A stretch of DNA of 64,000 nucleotides, taken from NCBI RefSeq assembly GCF_009829325.1, contig NZ_VUOS01000020.1, positions 124,001-188,000 on the forward strand, given 5' to 3'. This document shows, in pieces, positions 16,785 through 24,126 of the stretch (its first letter is position 1; every line of letters begins with the position of its first letter). Source of the DNA: Nocardia sp. CY41 (GTDB lineage: Bacteria > Actinomycetota > Actinomycetes > Mycobacteriales > Mycobacteriaceae). The translations under genes and the position numbers were made by a program. The notes under the pieces were generated by a model, which saw only the letters and a list, made by a program, of their open reading frames with translations, was not told the origin of the DNA and made no database searches.

Positions 16785-18035
16785 TCAGTACCGGCCGAAA
16801 GCGAGCGCGACGTTGTGGCCGCCGAATCCGAACGAGTTGTTCAGGGCGTAATCGACCCGGCCGGGCCGGGAGCTGCCGTGCACCACGTCGAGATCGATTT
16901 CCGGGTCCTGATTGTCCAAATTCAACGTGGGCGGCACTATTTCGTCGCGCACGGTGAGCACGGTCAGCACGGATTCGAGCGCGCCGACCGCGCCGATGGA
17001 ATGACCGAGGGCCGATTTGGGCGCGTAGACCGACGCGTGACTGCCCACCGCCTGGCCGATCGCGCGCGCCTCCGCCGTATCCCCGATCGGAGTTGCGGTC
17101 GCGTGCGCGTTGACGTGCGTGACGTCGGCCTTGGCCAGACCGGCCGTGCGCATCGCCCGCGTCATCGCGCGCGCCGCGCCGGTGCCCTCCGGGTCCGGCG
17201 CCACCAGGTGGAAGCCGTCCGAAGTGATGCCGGCCCCCATCAGCCGGGCATGGATGGTCGCGCCGCGCGCTTTCGCGTGCTCCTCGGTCTCCAGCACCAG
17301 CAGCGCGCCCGCCTCGCCGAAGACGAAACCGTCGCGGTCGGCGTCGAACGGGCGCGAGGCGGTCTTCGGCGTGTCGTTGCGGGTGCTCATCGCGCGCATC
17401 ATGGAGAAGGCCGCGATCGCCAGCGCCTGGATGGAGCCCTCCACCCCGCCGGTGACCACCATGTCGGCATCGCCCATGACGATCGTCCGCCATGCGTTGG
17501 CGATCGCCTCCGCGCCGGAGGAGCAGGCCGACACCGGCGTCGTCACCCCGGCCTTGGCGCCGAGTTCCAGTGCGACGCAGGCCGCCGCGCCGTTCGGCAT
17601 CACGGCCTGGACGGTGTACGGCGACACCTTGCGGTAGCCACCGTTGTGCAGCTTGTCCCGAGCGTGGATCATCGCCTCCGCGCCACCGAGCCCGGTGCCG
17701 ATGGACACCGCCAGACGGTGCTTGTCCACCTCGGGACTGCCCGCGTTGCGCCAGACCTCACGCCCGAGCACGACGGCCAACTGCTCGACATAGGCGAGCC
17801 TGCGGGACTCCGCCGCGTCCAGATACGCCGTGGGCGGAACTTTCAGATGCCCGCCGATGCGGACCGGCAACTCGAAATCGTCGATGAAAGCGTCGTCCAG
17901 GACGTCGATGCCGCTGTCGCCGTTGAGCAAGCCCTTCCACGTGGAATCCACGTCACCCGCGAGAGACGTGGTCGCCGCGAGGCTTGTGACCACCACGGAG
18001 GGAAATCGTCCGTTTTTCGTGGAAGGCATCTGCAT
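16785..18035 (-). CDS. Beta-ketoacyl-ACP synthase of the KasA/KasB type
   Basis: A 416-residue condensing enzyme, exactly the length I recall for KasA. The catalytic triad is Cys171 (VSACSSG), His311 and His345 (ALGHSIG), with Lys340, at the same numbering as KasA. The C-terminus NNSFGFGGHNVALAFGRY is the KasA/KasB ending. It extends meromycolate chains on an ACP in FAS-II. The residue after His311 is Ala (NAHATATP) instead of the usual Gly. ATG at 18035 aligns with the KasA start; ATG at 18029 is an alternative. It is upstream of the FadD32-like ligase, on the same strand. Confidence 0.87.
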   Translation of the reverse strand: MQMPSTKNGRFPSVVVTSLAATTSLAGDVDSTWKGLLNGDSGIDVLDDAFIDDFELPVRIGGHLKVPPTAYLDAAESRRLAYVEQLAVVLGREVWRNAGSPEVDKHRLAVSIGTGLGGAEAMIHARDKLHNGGYRKVSPYTVQAVMPNGAAACVALELGAKAGVTTPVSACSSGAEAIANAWRTIVMGDADMVVTGGVEGSIQALAIAAFSMMRAMSTRNDTPKTASRPFDADRDGFVFGEAGALLVLETEEHAKARGATIHARLMGAGITSDGFHLVAPDPEGTGAARAMTRAMRTAGLAKADVTHVNAHATATPIGDTAEARAIGQAVGSHASVYAPKSALGHSIGAVGALESVLTVLTVRDEIVPPTLNLDNQDPEIDLDVVHGSSRPGRVDYALNNSFGFGGHNVALAFGRY

Positions 18036-18354
18036 GTTTCGCTCACTTTCCCTAGCGTCGCTCTGGAACTTCGTCGAGCAAAAGCAATGCGCGAGCGCGC
18101 CACCAGAATCGTGGGCGGCCCGCACGGATGGCACTGGAGCGCAGGCGGAACGGCCGGTCATCACGTCCGTGTGCGACCACCCTTGTGCATTATTGGAAAA
18201 GCGCACCGATCGCACGGCGTGACACGCGGACCGTACCAGGTGCCGGTGGCAATGGTCGCGTGTTGGGGGATCGCCCGGACGACTCGAGTAACCTGCTCCC
18301 CGGGCACGGGGCGCGCGGGCGGCGTCCGGTGTGGACGCGAGAAAGGGAAGGTCG

Positions 18355-19503
18355 TTGACGGGCGCGCGGATGGTCGGGCTGTTCGCCGGGATCGGCGGGC
18401 TCGAACTCGGCCTCGGCAGGCACGGCTGGCATACCGAGCTGCTGTGCGAGATCGAGCCCGGGGCCCAAGGCGTGCTCGCCGCCCGTTTCCCGGACGTGCC
18501 GCTGCATTCCGACATCACCAGGCTGCGGGCGATCCCGGCGGGAACGGAACTGGTCGCGGCGGGATTTCCGTGTCAGGACCTCTCGCAGGCAGGCCGCACC
18601 GCCGGCATCACCGGCACGCGCTCCGGTCTGGTCGACGAAGTGTTCCGGCTGGTGCGGCGCAAGCGCGGTCCGCGCTGGCTGGTGATCGAGAACGTGCCGT
18701 TCATGCTGCAACTGGGGCGTGGCGCGGCCATGCGGCACATCACCGGCGCGCTCGACGAACTCGGTTACACCTGGGCCTACCGTGTGGTGGACGCCCGCGC
18801 CTTCGGGCTGCCGCAACGCAGGCAGCGGGTGGTGATGCTGGCCTCGCGTACCGAGGACCCGCGCGGGGTGTTGTTCGGCGAGGACGCCGGGCCCCGCACG
18901 GTCGGCGATCCCGCGATCGACCCGTGCGGCTTCTACTGGACCGAGGGGGTGCGCGGACTCGGCTGGGCGGTGAACGCGGTGCCGACGCTGAAGGGCGGCT
19001 CCGCGCTCGGCATCGCGAGCCCGCCCGCGGTGCGGCTGCCGTCCGGGGAGATCGTCACGCCCGGCATCGCCGACGCCGAACGCCTCCAGGGCTTCGACGC
19101 CGGCTGGACAGCGCCCGCGACCGAACTGCCGGGCATCAGGAAGGGCCACCGCTGGAAGCTGGTCGGTAACGCGGTGAGCGTGCGGATGGCGTCCTGGGTG
19201 GGCGCGCGGCTGGCCGCTCCGCTCGAGCCGGTCTCCGGCGATCAGCCGCTGGCGCCGGGCACCCCGTGGCCGGTCGCCGCGTGGGGGCATGCCGGTGTGG
19301 CCTATCGCGTGCCGGTCTCGACCTGGCCGGTGCACGAACCGTACGAGGATCTGGCCGGCTTCCTCACCGACGCGCGGTTGCTCTCCGCGCGTGCGACGGC
19401 CGGCTTCCTCCGCCGCACCACCATGGGCAGCCTGCGTTTCCCGCCGGGCTTCCTGGCCGATGTGGAAAGCCATCTGGACCGGATGGGCGGTTGGGCGGCA
19501 TGA
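18355..19503 (+). CDS. C5-cytosine DNA methyltransferase
   Basis: A 382-residue enzyme with methyltransferase motifs in order: I FAGIGGLELGL (10-20), IV GFPCQDLSQAG with catalytic Cys73, VI ENV (112-114), VIII LPQRRQRVVML, and X GNAVSVRMASWVG near 270. It transfers a methyl group from SAM to cytosine C5 at an unknown site. TTG at 18355 is preferred (AAGGGAAGG about 4 nt upstream); GTG at 18331 and ATG at 18370 are possible. About 100 extra residues follow motif X. Its stop overlaps the vsr start (ATGA). No restriction endonuclease gene is adjacent. Confidence 0.92.
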   Translation: MTGARMVGLFAGIGGLELGLGRHGWHTELLCEIEPGAQGVLAARFPDVPLHSDITRLRAIPAGTELVAAGFPCQDLSQAGRTAGITGTRSGLVDEVFRLVRRKRGPRWLVIENVPFMLQLGRGAAMRHITGALDELGYTWAYRVVDARAFGLPQRRQRVVMLASRTEDPRGVLFGEDAGPRTVGDPAIDPCGFYWTEGVRGLGWAVNAVPTLKGGSALGIASPPAVRLPSGEIVTPGIADAERLQGFDAGWTAPATELPGIRKGHRWKLVGNAVSVRMASWVGARLAAPLEPVSGDQPLAPGTPWPVAAWGHAGVAYRVPVSTWPVHEPYEDLAGFLTDARLLSARATAGFLRRTTMGSLRFPPGFLADVESHLDRMGGWAA

Positions 19504-19925
19504 ACCGGCCGGCTACCGACGCGGCCACCAGCGCACGGATGGCGCGCCAACGGCGCACCGGAACCGATCCCGAGCTCGCGCTGCGCCGGGAACTACATCG
19601 CCGCGGGTTGCGCTACTTCGTCGACCGCGCACCCATCCGGGGCCAGCGCAGGCGCGCCGACCTGGTCTTCCCGCGCCGCCGCGTCGCGGTCTACGTGGAC
19701 GGCTGCTTCTGGCACCGCTGTCCGCAGCACGCCACCGATCCGAAGAACAACGCCGAATGGTGGGCGGCCAAACTGGCGGGCAACGTGGCCCGCGACCGGG
19801 CCACCGACGCGGCGCTCACCGCGGCGGGGTGGCGCGTGGTCCGCGTCTGGGAGCACGAGGATCCCGTCAGCGCGGCCGACCGCGTCCAGGCGACGTTGTC
19901 AGCGGCGCCGGACCCGCACCAGTGA
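19500..19925 (+). CDS. vsr: Very short patch repair endonuclease Vsr
   Basis: A 141-residue nuclease. The Vsr core is RRADLVFPRRRVAVYVDGCF followed by WHRCPQH: Asp54 is the catalytic metal ligand, and Cys69, His72 and Cys74 match the zinc and active-site region; W-A-A-K-L and RVWEHE follow. Vsr nicks T:G mismatches left by deamination of 5-methylcytosine at its partner methyltransferase site. The ATG overlaps the methyltransferase stop by 4 nt, giving translational coupling. The 3' end overlaps a small gene on the other strand. Confidence 0.93.
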   Translation: MNRPATDAATSARMARQRRTGTDPELALRRELHRRGLRYFVDRAPIRGQRRRADLVFPRRRVAVYVDGCFWHRCPQHATDPKNNAEWWAAKLAGNVARDRATDAALTAAGWRVVRVWEHEDPVSAADRVQATLSAAPDPHQ

Positions 19926-20012
19926 ACGCGGAGCGTGTGCGGCCAGATAACCGGACATCACCATCACCGTGATGACCGCGATTCCGGCGGCGGCAGTCGC
20001 GAAACCGAGCAT
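19899..20012 (-). CDS. 37-residue single-pass membrane micro-protein
   Basis: A 37-codon frame with a near-perfect ribosome binding site (AGGAGG 5 nt before the ATG at 20012). The peptide is one hydrophobic helix (residues about 2-25, MLGFATAAAGIAVITVMVMS at the start) followed by a basic tail rich in Arg. It overlaps the end of vsr antisense by 27 nt. The strong start signal and clean membrane-plus-basic-tail design argue that it is real. No family is recognised. Confidence 0.6.
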   Translation of the reverse strand: MLGFATAAAGIAVITVMVMSGYLAAHAPRSLVRVRRR

Positions 20013-20143
20013 GGGAACCTCCTCGAGTTGCAGCTGTCGTCCAGCGTGCCGGGCGTAGCTGACAAGACCCTGTGTGCCGGATGGTAGTGACGTGTGCGGC
20101 CCGCCGCTGTCCGGCGCGCTCTAGAAATCAGCACAATGGGGAC

Positions 20144-20866
20144 GTGACGGGTGGCTCGGACAACGCCGTTCGGCGCGTACGACCGGTATCGGTGCTGGTC
20201 GCCGCGGCGATCGCACTCGCGGGGCTGTGCTATTCGTCCTGGGTGCTGCAGTTCCTGCTGCCCATCGACCTCGACCCGGTCGACACCTTCCTCAGCGAAC
20301 TGGACGCCGAGGGAAAGCCGTACCGCGAAGTTTTCGCGACCGCGGACCTGATCGTCGGAGCCGTGCTCATGCCTGCGGCCATCACGGGGCTGCTGTCGTT
20401 CCCGCGGCGCCGACCGACCGACGTGGGCTGGATCGCGCTGTTCTGCTTCGGCGCGGCGACCATCGCCGACGTCCTGCTACCGCTGCGTGACTGCACGCCC
20501 GGCGAGAGCGGATGCGGCGGCCCGAGCCCACTGTTCCCGCAACTGCATCAGCCGCACGCGCTGACGAGCACGCTGGCGGTCACCGGCATCGCGGTCGCCG
20601 CTTTCGCCTTCAGCCTCGCCGCGTTCCGCTATCGACGCTGGCGGGTACTGCGCGAATTCGGGCTGATCGTACTGGTGACCGGTGCGCTGGCGACGGTGTG
20701 GATGCTGGTGGCCGACAACCTGCCGGGGAACTACGCCCTCGGCATCGCCCAGCGCATCCAGGTCGGATCCATGTCCCTGTGGTTGATCACCCTGGCCGTC
20801 GCGGTCATCGTGGAGGACCGGCAGTCGCCGCCCAGAGGGCCGTGCGATGCTTTCGCGCATGAGTGA
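20144..20866 (+). CDS. DUF998 family integral membrane protein
   Basis: A 240-residue protein with about six hydrophobic segments, starting at VSVLVAAAIALAGLCYSSWV (about 14-35). A DTFLSELDA loop follows TM1, and a short Cys-containing loop (RDCTPGESGCGG) lies mid-protein, matching the DUF998 layout. GTG at 20144 was chosen because it begins just before TM1; the upstream signal is weak. It overlaps the next gene (RidA-like) by 8 nt, so they are probably one transcript. Function unknown. A second DUF998 gene is at 29947. Confidence 0.78.
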   Translation: MTGGSDNAVRRVRPVSVLVAAAIALAGLCYSSWVLQFLLPIDLDPVDTFLSELDAEGKPYREVFATADLIVGAVLMPAAITGLLSFPRRRPTDVGWIALFCFGAATIADVLLPLRDCTPGESGCGGPSPLFPQLHQPHALTSTLAVTGIAVAAFAFSLAAFRYRRWRVLREFGLIVLVTGALATVWMLVADNLPGNYALGIAQRIQVGSMSLWLITLAVAVIVEDRQSPPRGPCDAFAHE

Positions 20867-21251
20867 TCGCGTGAACATCTCCTCGGGTTCGGAATTCGAA
20901 GACATCGTCGGCTATTCGCGGGCGGTCCGGCTCGGCAACGTCATCGCGGTCAGCGGAACCACGGCCTCGGCCCCCGGCGGCACCGCCGTCGGCGGCGACG
21001 ACATCGGCGAGCAGACCAGGGAGACCCTGCGGCGCATCGGCTCCGCCCTGGAAGAGGCGGGCGCGAGTCTGGCCGACGTCGTGCGCACCCGTATCTTCGT
21101 CACCGACATCGCCCGCTGGCCCGAAGTCGCCAAGGCGCACGCCGAGGTGTTCGGCGAGATCCGTCCCGCGACGGCGATGTACGAGATCAAAGGTTTGATC
21201 ACCCCGGCCTTGCTGGTCGAGATCGAGGCCGACGCGATCGTCGGCGGGTAG
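20859..21251 (+). CDS. RidA/YjgF family protein
   Basis: A 130-residue RidA fold: SRAVRLGNVIAVSGTTA, GEQTRETLRRIGSALEEAG, DVVRTRIFVTDI, FGEIRPATAMYEIKGLI and the ending LVEIEADAI. The Arg of RTRIFVTDI and the Glu of VEIEADAI correspond to the enamine/imine deaminase pocket. RidA hydrolyses reactive imines from PLP enzymes in the cytoplasm. ATG at 20859 lies inside the end of the DUF998 gene; an ATG at 20847 is less likely. Confidence 0.87.
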   Translation: MSDRVNISSGSEFEDIVGYSRAVRLGNVIAVSGTTASAPGGTAVGGDDIGEQTRETLRRIGSALEEAGASLADVVRTRIFVTDIARWPEVAKAHAEVFGEIRPATAMYEIKGLITPALLVEIEADAIVGG

Positions 21252-21317
21252 GCAAGGTTTTCTGGTCCGGCCCGTCGTTCGCGGCGGACCGGGTCGAGCC
21301 TCGCTAGGGTCGAAACC

Positions 21318-22034
21318 GTGACCACCGCCTCACAGACTCCCGCGCAGCTCGACACCGTCGCCGAGGCGACCACCCGCCTGCTCGACACCACTCGCGGACT
21401 CGACGAGAGCGCCGTCACCGAGCCCTCCTTGCTCCCCGGTTGGACCCGCGGCCACGTCCTCGCGCATCTGGCCCGCAACGCCGACAGCCTGGTGAACCTC
21501 CTGCTGTGGGCGCACACCGGCGTCGAGATCCCGCAATACGCCAGCGCTTTCCTGCGCGACGCCGACATCGCGGCGGGCGCGCCCCGCCCGCTCACCGAGC
21601 AACTCGCCGACAACGAGGCCGCCGCCACCCGTTTCCTCGGCCTCGCCCGTTCCCTCACCGACGACGCGTGGCAAGCACAGGTCCGCACCCGCCAGGGCCG
21701 CCCCATCCCCGCGACGGAAGTCCTGTGGATGCGTCTGCAAGAGGTCGAAATTCACCACGTAGACCTCGCCGCGGCCTACACCCCCGCCAACTGGCCCGCC
21801 CCTTTCGTCGCCCGCATCCTCCCCCAAGCCACCGCCGACCTCGCCCGCCTCACGGCCGACACCACACTCGCCTTCACCATCCAGGCCACCGACACCGACT
21901 ACACCGCCACCATCGGACCTTCCCCCACCCACACCATCTCCGGCCCCGCCTCCTCGCTCGCCGCCTGGCTCCTCGGCCGCAGCCCCGGCACCGACCTCAC
22001 CGGCGACCTCCCGCTCCTCCCCGCCTGGAAGTGA
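21318..22034 (+). CDS. Mycothiol-dependent maleylpyruvate isomerase family enzyme
   Basis: A 238-residue DinB-like four-helix protein. LLPGWTRGHVLAHLARNADSL (about 41-61) and EVEIHHVDLAAAY (about 142-154) supply the His/Glu/His metal site of the mycothiol-dependent maleylpyruvate isomerase family, followed by a C-terminal SCP2-like domain with GPASSLAAWLLGR. GTG at 21318 is the start. The family uses mycothiol, the actinobacterial low-molecular-weight thiol, in isomerisation or detoxification. The exact substrate is unknown. The 3' flank carries a palindromic repeat. Confidence 0.85.
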   Translation: MTTASQTPAQLDTVAEATTRLLDTTRGLDESAVTEPSLLPGWTRGHVLAHLARNADSLVNLLLWAHTGVEIPQYASAFLRDADIAAGAPRPLTEQLADNEAAATRFLGLARSLTDDAWQAQVRTRQGRPIPATEVLWMRLQEVEIHHVDLAAAYTPANWPAPFVARILPQATADLARLTADTTLAFTIQATDTDYTATIGPSPTHTISGPASSLAAWLLGRSPGTDLTGDLPLLPAWK

Positions 22035-22038
22035 CCCG

Positions 22039-22094
22039 CGAGTGGCACACCACTGCGGCATCGCCCGAGAAGACCCTCAGTGGTGTGCCACTCG
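22039..22094. repeat. 56-bp palindromic repeat, copy 1
   Basis: A perfect 17-bp inverted repeat (22039-22055 with 22078-22094, CGAGTGGCACACCACTG) flanks a 22-nt loop, between a plus gene and a convergent minus gene. Read on the minus strand, it aligns along its length with the copy at 60785-60840, including the loop core CTTCTCGG and GATG. It could act as a terminator, but homology to a distant copy marks it as a dispersed element. Confidence 0.8.
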
Positions 22095-22100
22095 TGAGCA

Positions 22101-22628
22101 TCAATGCGCGGTAGAAGGTTTCGGCCGCAGGCCGAGACGCACGAGCAAGCTGGTGGTGACCAGCCCGAATATGGATCGACCCCCACCTCGGGCGGGCGAG
22201 TCCTTTTCGCACGCGAACCAGACTTGAAAATTGGCCGGGTTGACCGGAAGCGAGATGTGCTCGTGCGTGATCGCCCAGGCACCGTCCGTCCGTCGCAGAC
22301 AGACGGTCTCGCGCACCCAGATCGGCAGGTCGATCCCGCCGCGACGCTTGCCGGAGTCCAAGTGCAGCATGTGGGCGAAAGCCGCGTCTCCAGCTGTGAT
22401 CACCGTCAAATCGTGAGTTTCCAAGCCGATGGGCCCGATGTACCCGTCGAACCATCGCACAAAGTTGCGGCGCACTTCATCGGGACCCGTGAACCGCAGA
22501 GGTGCCACGGCATCGTAATAGACGACGTCTGGTGAATAGAAGGACATGAGGCGATCGATGTCCTTGGACCGCTGTGCGTCGGTGCGGCTCTCCAGGAACG
22601 CTCTGACCTGGGCTTCATGCGAGATCAT
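22101..22628 (-). CDS. SnoaL-like / NTF2-fold protein
   Basis: A 175-residue protein. Residues about 1-140 follow the NTF2/SnoaL pattern: a helical EAQVRAFLESRTDAQRSKDI, DRLMSFYSPDVVYYDAVAP, then strands DLTVITAGDAAFAHMLHL, VRETVCLRRTDGAWAITHEHISLPV. The last 35 residues are basic and probably flexible. Members are small cyclases, isomerases or ligand-binding proteins; no substrate can be assigned. The stop lies 7 nt from the palindromic repeat. Confidence 0.75.
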   Translation of the reverse strand: MISHEAQVRAFLESRTDAQRSKDIDRLMSFYSPDVVYYDAVAPLRFTGPDEVRRNFVRWFDGYIGPIGLETHDLTVITAGDAAFAHMLHLDSGKRRGGIDLPIWVRETVCLRRTDGAWAITHEHISLPVNPANFQVWFACEKDSPARGGGRSIFGLVTTSLLVRLGLRPKPSTAH

Positions 22629-22977
22629 TGGGTCTCCGTTCGAGATTCCTCGGCGGCGGCCGCTTACCTGGCAGCCGACCCTGTGCTTCCAGTAATCCGA
22701 CGATGTAGCCCGGACGAATGTGAGGCGCCACCCCCGGCATCACCGCGATACAGCGCAAGGTGCGAAGCGGAAGCGCTGTGTGCCGTGTATCGGGCGCAGG
22801 CAGTGAGTCGTGAGGCGGCGCGGCGCGCGCCCGGCGGCGACGGTGCCGCGCATCCTGCGGCACCGCTGGATCACCGTGACGACAGGCACCTGCACGGTCG
22901 GCGCCGGCCAGCGGGCGCGATGACGGGCATGGACGCGCTGCCGAGGACAGCGCGTCAATGGTGTCGTCAGAGATGCG
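22629..22977. other. Intergenic stretch with no recognised gene
   Basis: About 350 nt between the SnoaL-like gene and the tRNA-Arg terminator. Frames here are short or compositionally implausible. It contains small inverted repeats (for example CAGCGC...GCGCTG near 22752-22776) and presumably the SnoaL-like gene promoter, but I see no convincing feature. Confidence 0.5.
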
Positions 22978-23012
22978 AGAAGGCCCCTCCGCTGCTACCG
23001 GAGAGGCCTTCT
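22978..23012 (-). terminator. Hairpin terminator downstream of tRNA-Arg(ACG)
   Basis: A stem AGAAGGCC...GGCCTTCT with an inner CTCCG/CGGAG helix lies 7 nt past the 3' end of tRNA-Arg on the minus strand; only a short T-containing tail follows. Confidence 0.7.
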
Positions 23013-23019
23013 ACCTGTG

Positions 23020-23092
23020 TGCGCCCGAAGGGATTCGAACCCCTAACCTTCTGATCCGTAGTCAGATGCTCTATCCGTTGAGCTACGGGCGC
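23020..23092 (-). tRNA. tRNA-Arg (anticodon ACG)
   Basis: A 73-nt tRNA with acceptor stem GCGCCCG / CGGGCGC, discriminator A, anticodon stem TCTGA/TCAGA and loop CTACGGA, giving anticodon ACG. This is the tRNA whose A34 is deaminated to inosine by TadA (encoded at 7490-7966). No CCA is encoded. Confidence 0.96.
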
Positions 23093-23129
23093 ATGTGTTC
23101 TTCAGTTGTACCCGGTTTCCCGGGTGTGG

Positions 23130-23216
23130 CGGAGGCGAGAGGATTTGAACCTCCGGTCCCCGTGAAGGGACAACTCATTAGCAGTGAGTCCCATTCGGCC
23201 GCTCTGGCACGCCTCC
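23130..23216 (-). tRNA. tRNA-Ser (anticodon GCT)
   Basis: An 87-nt tRNA with acceptor stem GGAGGCG / CGCCTCC, discriminator G, a long variable arm and anticodon loop CTGCTAA, giving GCT, which reads AGC/AGU. It lies 37 nt upstream of tRNA-Arg(ACG) on the same strand, probably in one transcript. Confidence 0.96.
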
Positions 23217-23304
23217 TGGAGCCTTCTCTTCGAGGGCACCGGTCCTTTCGAACCGCCGAGCAGAAAGGTTACAGGAGCTACCGTCCAGATCACAAAACGG
23301 CTGG

Positions 23305-24009
23305 TCAACGCAGGTTACTGTCGAACCAATCGAAGATTCTGGTCTGCGAATCGACCGCATCCCCGTCGTCGGCCTCGGAGGTGTCGGCACGGTGGTGCAG
23401 GCCGGGGTAGGTGACCACCAGGCTGGCGACCGCGGCGCGGGCGGTCGCGTCGCGTAGCTCGTCGACCTGGGCGGGCGGGGTGGCCGGGTCGTCCGCGCCG
23501 AACAGGCCGAGCCACGGCGCCTGCAAGTGGGGAGCGGCGCGCACGAGGGCGTCGGCCTGGTCGGTGAGCGGCTCGGTGATGCCGTGCGCCGCGACGCTCA
23601 CCGCGGCGCCGATCGGACGGTTGGTCGCGACCAGGAAGGCGGCGGTGCCCGCGGAATCGAAGCCGAGCACGCCGATGGTGTCGGGGAACACCCCGCGCCG
23701 GGTGAGCCAGTCGAAGCAGGCGTCGAAGTCCTCGAACAGCTCGTCACCGAAGACCCCCGCGCCGGGGTCTTCGTCCTCCCGATGGAAGAGTTTGGGCGCG
23801 ATCACGGTCCATCCCTCGCCGGCCAGCGCGTTCATCAGGTCGCGTAACGCGCCGGTGAACTCGCGCGACTCGTGCAGCACCACGATCCCGCCGCGGGCGT
23901 TTCCTTCCGGCTCCACCACGGTGATGGGCACCTGCCCACCGCCGGTCGGCCGCTCGTCTTCCTGGTCGCTACCCCGCAGCGGGGCCATATCGTCGTAGGT
24001 GCCCGACAT
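23305..24009 (-). CDS. Dienelactone hydrolase family protein with altered nucleophile
   Basis: A 234-residue alpha/beta-hydrolase: PITVVEPEGNARGGIVVLHE at about 28-47, VIAPKLFHRED, and GLFGADDPATPP near the acid position. His205/His206 lie in GLHHRAD. At the nucleophile elbow, where dienelactone hydrolases have GxCxGG, the sequence is GVLGFDSAGTA, so the Cys is Asp118 and Ser follows. It may be a non-canonical hydrolase or may have lost the classic activity. ATG at 24009 gives the family length. It sits between the tRNA pair and the divergent hisC2 gene. Confidence 0.8.
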   Translation of the reverse strand: MSGTYDDMAPLRGSDQEDERPTGGGQVPITVVEPEGNARGGIVVLHESREFTGALRDLMNALAGEGWTVIAPKLFHREDEDPGAGVFGDELFEDFDACFDWLTRRGVFPDTIGVLGFDSAGTAAFLVATNRPIGAAVSVAAHGITEPLTDQADALVRAAPHLQAPWLGLFGADDPATPPAQVDELRDATARAAVASLVVTYPGLHHRADTSEADDGDAVDSQTRIFDWFDSNLR

Positions 24010-24126
24010 GAAACCAGCGTAGGGCGAGTTGCCGATCTGCGGTAGAAATTGCACGTGAGGGCCTATAACCCAGAGAATTTCCGGTACGCCGACCAGGTCG
24101 GCGACGGCGCGGATTAGGGTTGGAGT

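Noticed and set aside
22629..22863. Short Arg/Pro-rich frames in the 22.6-22.9 kb gap
   Set aside because: Composition is typical of antisense or shadow frames, no ribosome binding site, no family similarity seen.
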